12,500 bases of DNA from the NCBI GenBank assembly GCA_011634665.1, contig WAEK01000010.1, positions 1,837,501 to 1,850,000 on the forward strand. The letters are read 5' to 3'. Of this stretch, positions 8,476-12,500 are shown in pieces. A model generated the notes under the pieces. It did not search any database and was not told the origin of the DNA. It saw only the letters and a list, made by a program, of their open reading frames with translations. The DNA is from Mortierella sp. BCC40632. Taxonomy: Eukaryota; Mortierellomycota; Mortierellomycetes; Mortierellales; Mortierellaceae. The position numbers and the translations under genes are program-made. The number at the start of each line of letters is the position of its first letter. Position 1 is the first letter of the stretch.

Positions 8476-8713
8476 CACTGTCCTTTTTGTGCTATACTTG
8501 TCCATTTTCTTTTTATTTCTCCTCTTTTCTCCGTTTCCAAAAATAACCTTGGTTCCTTTTGTGGCCAGGCACAACGAGTATTCCTGAATGTGGAGAGGGA
8601 GTTGGAGTTCGGTATGGCATGAGCGAGGTGAGGTTATTGCCGCGTGCTATATTTTGAGAGCGTTCTCCATCAGTTTACTCGCTCGTTGTCTTCTCTCTCC
8701 CCTGGGCGCTTGG

Positions 8714-8784
<71 letters not shown>

Positions 8785-8846
8785 TTTTCTTTGTCTGTGG
8801 GGGTGTGCGCGCCTACTTTTCTCTCCCCTTTTTCTTTTTCTCTCCC

Positions 8847-8879
<33 letters not shown>

Positions 8880-8896
8880 GTCTATCTGTCTATCTC
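8714..8896. repeat. Paired CT microsatellite blocks with a TATC/TGTC end
   Basis: A nearly pure CT tract (8714-8777) is followed by a T/C-rich linker, a second CT tract (about 8839-8879) and a short TCTA/TCTG tetranucleotide repeat (8879-8896). Translation of the first tract gives only alternating Leu-Ser, so the open frames through it carry no coding weight. Confidence 0.9.
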
Positions 8897-8897
8897 T

Positions 8898-9360
8898 TTG
8901 TGCGTGGTGTCCTTGTGTGCGAGAGTGTATGGGAATGAGACGCGTCTACAGTGCCGAGATGGTCGCTATTTTAGTGTCATCTCGTATTTTTGGACGTTGA
9001 CTTCTCTCTTTCCCTCTCTCTCTCTCCTTGAGGAACCACGTTTTTTTTTGTGTTGCGATTCCTTTTGTCTTACAGTCAAAAGCAAGAAGCAGGAAGGATG
9101 GAATGGATGCACCAGGATGTTCCTTGCTGCCAAACGGTCCAGTATGCACATTCTTGCGCACACACACATTGAGACAGAGACGGGCCTTGGTCGCGTTGTG
9201 TATACCCCTTTCATTCCCTTGCTCGATTGCTTTGTTTGTTCGCACAATCGGATCCTGTGGAGAGAGAAAAAAAGAGGACTCTCTCTATCTTCTCTTGTTC
9301 TCATAATTCTGGATCATGATTGAGGATAGAGAGAAGCGGTTTCAGAAGACGCTAGGCGAA

Positions 9361-9364
<4 letters not shown>
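8898..9364. other. Spacer with one acceptor-like site, no gene recognised
   Basis: The stretch holds CT and T tracts and a site TTTTGTCTTACAG at 9063-9075 that matches a fungal 3' splice site. The frame that starts at 9076 stays open to 9306, and follows in phase from the candidate exon at 8569-8637. No domain is recognisable. Confidence 0.3.

Positions 9365-9397
<33 letters not shown>
9365..9397. repeat. CT microsatellite
   Basis: About sixteen CT units with no interruption. Confidence 0.9.
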
Positions 9398-9400
<3 letters not shown>

Positions 9401-9754
9401 TCGGCCAAAGCTCACTATTCCTTCTTTTTCTTTCATGCATATAAACTCGTCAAAAGGGGCGGGAGAAAAAGAATGTGATCGCCGTCTCAATTGACTGGAA
9501 CGTGAAAGAGAGAGAAACGTTAGCTGTGGCCGAGTGCTGGCCTCGGCGCAGAAGCAGTTTGGTCGCCAGCATGGCTTGGCATGAATATGGGACGGTTTAG
9601 GATGAACATTGGCCGAGGAAGCAGCACAACTGTTTGCTTGCATTGACGAGGATAGCTTTGGCACGCAACGAGAAAGGGGAAAGGGGAAAAGAGAGGAGGA
9701 TTAGCTGCGGGGGAGGAGGGAAGGCCCAAAGGGTCGCTGTAAGGTCGAACACTC

Positions 9755-9776
9755 AAAAAAAAAAAAAAAAAAAAAA
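9755..9776. repeat. A22 run
   Basis: Twenty-two consecutive A interrupt otherwise non-repetitive DNA. This is one of the few long A runs in the right half, where T runs dominate the + strand. Confidence 0.95.
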
Positions 9777-9933
9777 GGTGGGCAAGAGGCCCATCTTCCC
9801 TTTCTTCACCCCCGTCCGAGGTTTACCCATCAGTCCCTTTGCCGACGCTGTTCCTGTTCGCACTGTTATCCTTTTGACTGTTGTCTCTCTTATTTGGGGA
9901 GAGCAAAGGCCATGCTTTGTGCGGGCCTCTCTC

Positions 9934-9963
9934 CCTGATGCGGTTTGACCTGATGCGGTTGTG
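9934..9963 (+). repeat. 15-bp near-perfect tandem duplication
   Basis: CCTGATGCGGTT occurs at 9934-9945 and again at 9949-9960, a period of 15 bases. It stands out because it is not low-complexity. Fifteen is a multiple of three, but no supported gene covers it. Confidence 0.85.
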
Positions 9964-10071
9964 GAAAGGAAGGGAGAGCTTGTTTGCAAAGAATGAGCAT
10001 TGCAGCCCCCTCTCCTTGGACTTGCTCTCTCTCTCTCTCACACACACACACAGGACACATCAACCTGTCGT

Positions 10072-10075
<4 letters not shown>

Positions 10076-10146
<71 letters not shown>
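10076..10146. repeat. Compound T35-(CT)18 microsatellite
   Basis: Thirty-five T (10076-10110) run directly into eighteen CT units (10111-10146), giving 71 pure pyrimidines on the + strand. A smaller (CT)n-(CA)7 compound repeat lies just before it at 10025-10052 and ends in CAG. Confidence 0.95.
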
Positions 10147-10148
<2 letters not shown>

Positions 10149-10370
10149 TGTTGACAACAGACGAGAGAATGAGAAGAGGCCCGTCCAGCCAAGTTGGCTA
10201 AAAGGGAATCAAGGGCAGGTCGAGTCATTCAAGCACTGCCTCTGCCCTTCTCTCTGCGTCCTGCTAGTCTCAGTGACACTAGTCTAGGCCGAACAGGCTA
10301 CTTGGCTTAATACGCGAACGCGGATACACCACCATCTATACGCGACTAAAAAAGCACAACCACTAACCAT

Positions 10371-10481
10371 TTCTTCTCTTTCTTTCTTCTTCTTCCTCTC
10401 TATCTCTCTATCTTTCTTCTCGTCTTCTCGCTTTATTGCTGTTGTCCGTCCCCTTTTGCCTGGGCCTCTCCTCCCCCCTTT

Positions 10482-10519
<38 letters not shown>
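10371..10519. repeat. CT-rich tract followed by T36 run
   Basis: A CTTT/CTTCTT/CTAT-rich pyrimidine stretch (10371-10433) is followed, after a short spacer, by 36 consecutive T at 10484-10519. Confidence 0.9.
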
Positions 10520-10520
<1 letters not shown>

Positions 10521-11142
10521 GACACCTAACCTTTCTTGTTCCCCACACACAAAAAACACACATTTGTTCACAATCACAGACACACTAGCCGAATCTTGGT
10601 CCTTCCAGGATACATCCGCACACGACACCAACACGAACTCGCCCCTTCTGAGCAATTGACTCCTCTCGTCGTCGGCAGCGATCGTCCCCGGTAGTATCTG
10701 CCCCGTCCTCGTCGTCCTTCGCTTGCATCAAGAGAACAAAAGAGCGCGGAACTCGACCGTGCCTGTGCCTGTGCCTGTATCGTACCTGTGCGTCTGCCCT
10801 ACTGGCCCAACTCCGTCGACGCTCTCTTTTTTTTCTAACCGTCCGGTCTCCGTCCGCTCCAGCTTCGCATCTGCCCTTCGTTGCCATTCGCGTCTCCCGC
10901 TTTGCCTTTTTGCAGACGGTCCTGTCCTGCCTTGCTAGTCCCTTCCCCTTATCCGCCCTTTGTCATCTCATCCACTGCCAGGCTTGCATTCCCCCGGTTT
11001 TAATTTTTGAGCACGGCTTCTTTTCTCTCTCTCTTCTGCCATCGACCAGAGAGAGCGCAGAGAAAGAAAAAAAAACAAACGAGAGCAAGAAAAAAAGAGA
11101 GAAGCGTCACCCTCTTTTTTAGGTACTTTTGTCTCTGCGGTT
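10520..11142. other. Upstream region of the 11479 gene, no gene recognised
   Basis: This stretch is mixed in composition and pyrimidine-leaning. It holds a short GTGCCT hexamer repeat (10758-10777), a T/C tract ending in TTTTTGCAG at about 10915, and a purine island at 11048-11103 followed by CTTTTTTAG at about 11121. The two AG-ending tracts resemble 3' splice sites, so one or more 5' leader introns are possible, but I find no convincing donor that pairs with them. Short open frames here look like chance frames. Confidence 0.4.
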
Positions 11143-11195
11143 CAGCTGGATCTGGACCTGAACCTGAACTGAATCTGCACCTGAACCTGGCCCTG
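11143..11195 (+). repeat. Degenerate hexamer repeat (CTGGAC/CTGAAC)
   Basis: About eight imperfect copies of a CTGRAC-like hexamer run in tandem in the upstream region of the gene at 11479. In one frame this reads as alternating Leu and Asn/Asp residues, inside a short upstream open frame that ends at 11291, before the main ATG. Confidence 0.6.
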
Positions 11196-11285
11196 GATCC
11201 CTCTTTTTTCTTTTTCTTTCACTCTTTTTCCTCGACTCCTATTGTCCCGTCCCTTGATTTCAGAGCACACACATCCCAGCGCGGT

Positions 11286-11446
11286 GCATAAAAGTTGACA
11301 TAACAGCAACACCACCCACACACTCTCTCACCCACCACGTCGCCGTCGTTTCTCGTCCATCGTCCAATCTTCCTTGGTCGTCCCAGCTCTTGTCGTCCTT
11401 GTCTCATACAGCAACCACCCTCGGATAAAGGACGTTTGTATAAAAA
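11286..11446 (+). promoter_or_regulatory. Candidate core promoter of the gene at 11479
   Basis: Two TATA-like sites lie upstream of the start codon. GCATAAAAG at 11286-11294 is about 185 bases before the ATG and would allow a leader of roughly 160 bases. TATAAAAA at 11439-11446 is only 33 bases before the ATG and would leave almost no leader. A T/C-rich block at 11200-11232 precedes them. TATA matches are weak evidence in fungi and no initiation site can be read from the sequence. Confidence 0.2.
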
Positions 11447-11478
11447 CCAGCCCCACCCCCACATCCCCTTCCCGCGCC

Positions 11479-12500
11479 ATGTCCACCTCCACACCATCCT
11501 ATCAACAACAACAACAACACCATCATCAACATCAACAGCCATACCGGTCTCTCTATAGTCGTCCAGACCAATCCACAGCTCCTCATTCCCCACGACCTTC
11601 CTCTCCTCAACCCCCTCCACCGCTACCCCGAGGCCGTGTCCAATCCGGCCCTTCAGAGTTTCCGTCCGACGAGCAACCATCGTTCCTTCGCAAAGACCCA
11701 TTTGGAGGAAAGACCCCTACGTCGTCTTCCTCTTCCTCCGCTCCACACTCTCACTCTCATCCACATTCGTACTCACACTCGCACTCTCACGCACTCTCTC
11801 ACGCACTCTCACACTCACACTCACACTCACACCCGCCCTCGTCTCCGTCCATGACCGACTCGGCGGTTCACCAACAGTCGAAACGGCTAGCAGGCCTCTC
11901 CATCACTAACTCGTCTGGAGACAAGGTCAGTATCCTCAACGACAGCCCCTTTGAGCTCGAGCCACGTGACGAGCGGGGACACGACCGACCACCCGCGCCA
12001 CGAACGACGATGGCTGTGCCCTATCCCGACCATGGTTTGCCGCCCGTGCGCTCGCCTCACTCGCCCCAGTACCGCGACCGCATGCACAGCCGCGGCGACT
12101 ACTTTGCAGCCGACGACCGTCGTGACCCGTATTACCCACCCTCGTCCTCTGCTCTGTCCCCTGCCCACTACTACAAGTCTTCGCACCGCCATCGATCTGA
12201 AAGCTACGAAGCCGGTCGCTCCGTCTCACTCACCAATGCCGCAACGCCGATCCGCAACGAATTTGATGTCCGTGGACCTTATGCAGACCCAAACACGCTT
12301 GCAAATGCCCATCGTAGTAGAAGTTTGAGTAGTGGCGCCCAGCTCTATCCATACTCTTCAAGCAACCACAGCCATAATCACCACCACCACTACCATCACC
12401 ATCATTCGGGGAGTGGAGGGCCTGGACCTGCAGGCGCCATGTCCCCACCCTCGACCATGGCCTCGGCTACGACGTCGCCTCTTCCATTCTTTATGCGTGC
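11479..12500 (+). CDS. Partial gene: His/Ser/Pro-rich disordered protein, N-terminal 340 residues, function unknown
   Basis: The frame is open from an in-frame TGA at 11296-11298 to the right edge; the first ATG is at 11479, in a good context (GCC before ATG). The protein starts with a Gln/His tract (residues 9-20). A Ser/Pro-rich part follows, then six serines (82-87), a Ser-His alternating tract (about 90-118) and a less biased stretch (about 130-275) with scattered Ser-Pro sites (for example 156-157, 192-193, 195-196, 227-228). An Arg-Ser-Arg-Ser motif sits at 279-282, a second His tract at 299-309 and a Gly/Pro patch at 311-319. No signal peptide, membrane segment or folded domain is visible. 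Such N-terminal regions are common in fungal transcription factors, kinases and signalling scaffolds, so the functional part probably lies beyond the edge. I do not recognise the family. The frame is far longer than expected by chance and stays open in the non-repetitive part after 11880. Confidence 0.82.
   Translation, partial: MSTSTPSYQQQQQHHHQHQQPYRSLYSRPDQSTAPHSPRPSSPQPPPPLPRGRVQSGPSEFPSDEQPSFLRKDPFGGKTPTSSSSSSAPHSHSHPHSYSHSHSHALSHALSHSHSHSHPPSSPSMTDSAVHQQSKRLAGLSITNSSGDKVSILNDSPFELEPRDERGHDRPPAPRTTMAVPYPDHGLPPVRSPHSPQYRDRMHSRGDYFAADDRRDPYYPPSSSALSPAHYYKSSHRHRSESYEAGRSVSLTNAATPIRNEFDVRGPYADPNTLANAHRSRSLSSGAQLYPYSSSNHSHNHHHHYHHHHSGSGGPGPAGAMSPPSTMASATTSPLPFFMR
11746..11832 (+). repeat. In-frame Ser-His dipeptide coding repeat
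   Basis: An imperfect hexamer repeat of the TCACAC/TCTCAC type encodes alternating Ser and His at residues 90-118 of the gene at 11479. Two Ala-Leu insertions share the unit CACGCACTCTCT. It is a coding extension of the CT/CA microsatellite style seen in the upstream DNA, and is likely to vary in length between strains. Confidence 0.8.

Larger units (their letters stand above)
9398..10024. other. Mostly non-repetitive spacer, no gene recognised
   Basis: Apart from the A22 run and the 15-bp duplication this is unique-looking sequence. Frames of up to about 100 codons occur on both strands, but none exceeds chance expectation and none has a recognisable motif. An inverted repeat GCCGAG/CTCGGC lies at 9539-9557. 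Confidence 0.4.

Noticed and set aside
7750..8622. Complete open frame of 290 codons on the + strand
   Set aside because: More than half of it is the translation of CT, GT and T tracts (Ser/Leu, Cys/Val, Phe). It has no motif, and pyrimidine-rich DNA lacks stop codons by composition.
9531..9565. tRNA-like box A (GTGGCCGAGTG) as in Ser/Leu tRNAs
   Set aside because: No box B (GGTTCGAATCC type) follows at the right distance and no acceptor stem can be paired.
11219..11701. Open frame of 160 codons on the - strand
   Set aside because: It overlaps the start of the well-supported + strand gene and its Val/Gly-rich content mirrors the sense-strand codons.
11887..12192. Open frames on the - strand within the gene
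   Set aside because: Shadow frames of the GC-rich coding region on the + strand.
1..12500. CRISPR array, insertion sequence, rRNA or phage-like content
   Set aside because: No spaced direct repeats of suitable length, no transposase-like frame, no conserved rRNA segments. Repeats are simple microsatellites.

Overview
The window looks like nuclear DNA from a eukaryote with short introns, most likely a fungus. Base composition is mixed. Intergenic DNA is packed with A/T homopolymers and CT, GA, GT and CA microsatellites, and several stretches carry short-intron splice signals of fungal style. An early-diverging lineage such as Mortierellomycota is a guess from the CT-rich, poly(T)-rich upstream DNA and the His/Ser/Pro-rich protein; nothing in the sequence proves it. 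There is no sign of bacterial gene packing, operons, Shine-Dalgarno sites, CRISPR arrays, insertion sequences, rRNA or tRNA.

Only one gene is convincing. It starts at 11479 on the + strand, stays open for 340 codons and runs off the right edge. It encodes the disordered, His/Ser/Pro-rich N-terminal part of a protein of unknown function. At the left edge a - strand reading frame (188 to 1) also runs out of the window and may be the 5' part of a leftward gene. If both are real, the two genes diverge and about 11.3 kb of repeat-rich DNA lies between them.

Layout. 1-188: possible leftward gene start. 189-4360: non-coding DNA with purine (GA/A) tracts mostly on the + strand. Around 4360-4440 the bias flips. 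4440-5440: dense pyrimidine block. 5440-11478: further CT/T-rich DNA with at least five T runs of 24 to 39 bases and four long CT blocks. 11479-12500: coding. The strand bias fits pyrimidine-rich sense-strand leaders or promoters of two divergent genes, but this is inference.

Inside the spacer I found several stretches that pair an open frame with good splice signals (3687-4312, 7574-8056, 8569-8637, 5109-5168). Each could be a small gene, an upstream exon or chance; pyrimidine-rich DNA produces acceptor-like sites freely. No recognisable conserved domain was found in them. I do not see evidence for a new biological system. The most useful leads are the edge-truncated gene, the strand-bias switch and the splice-bounded candidates.
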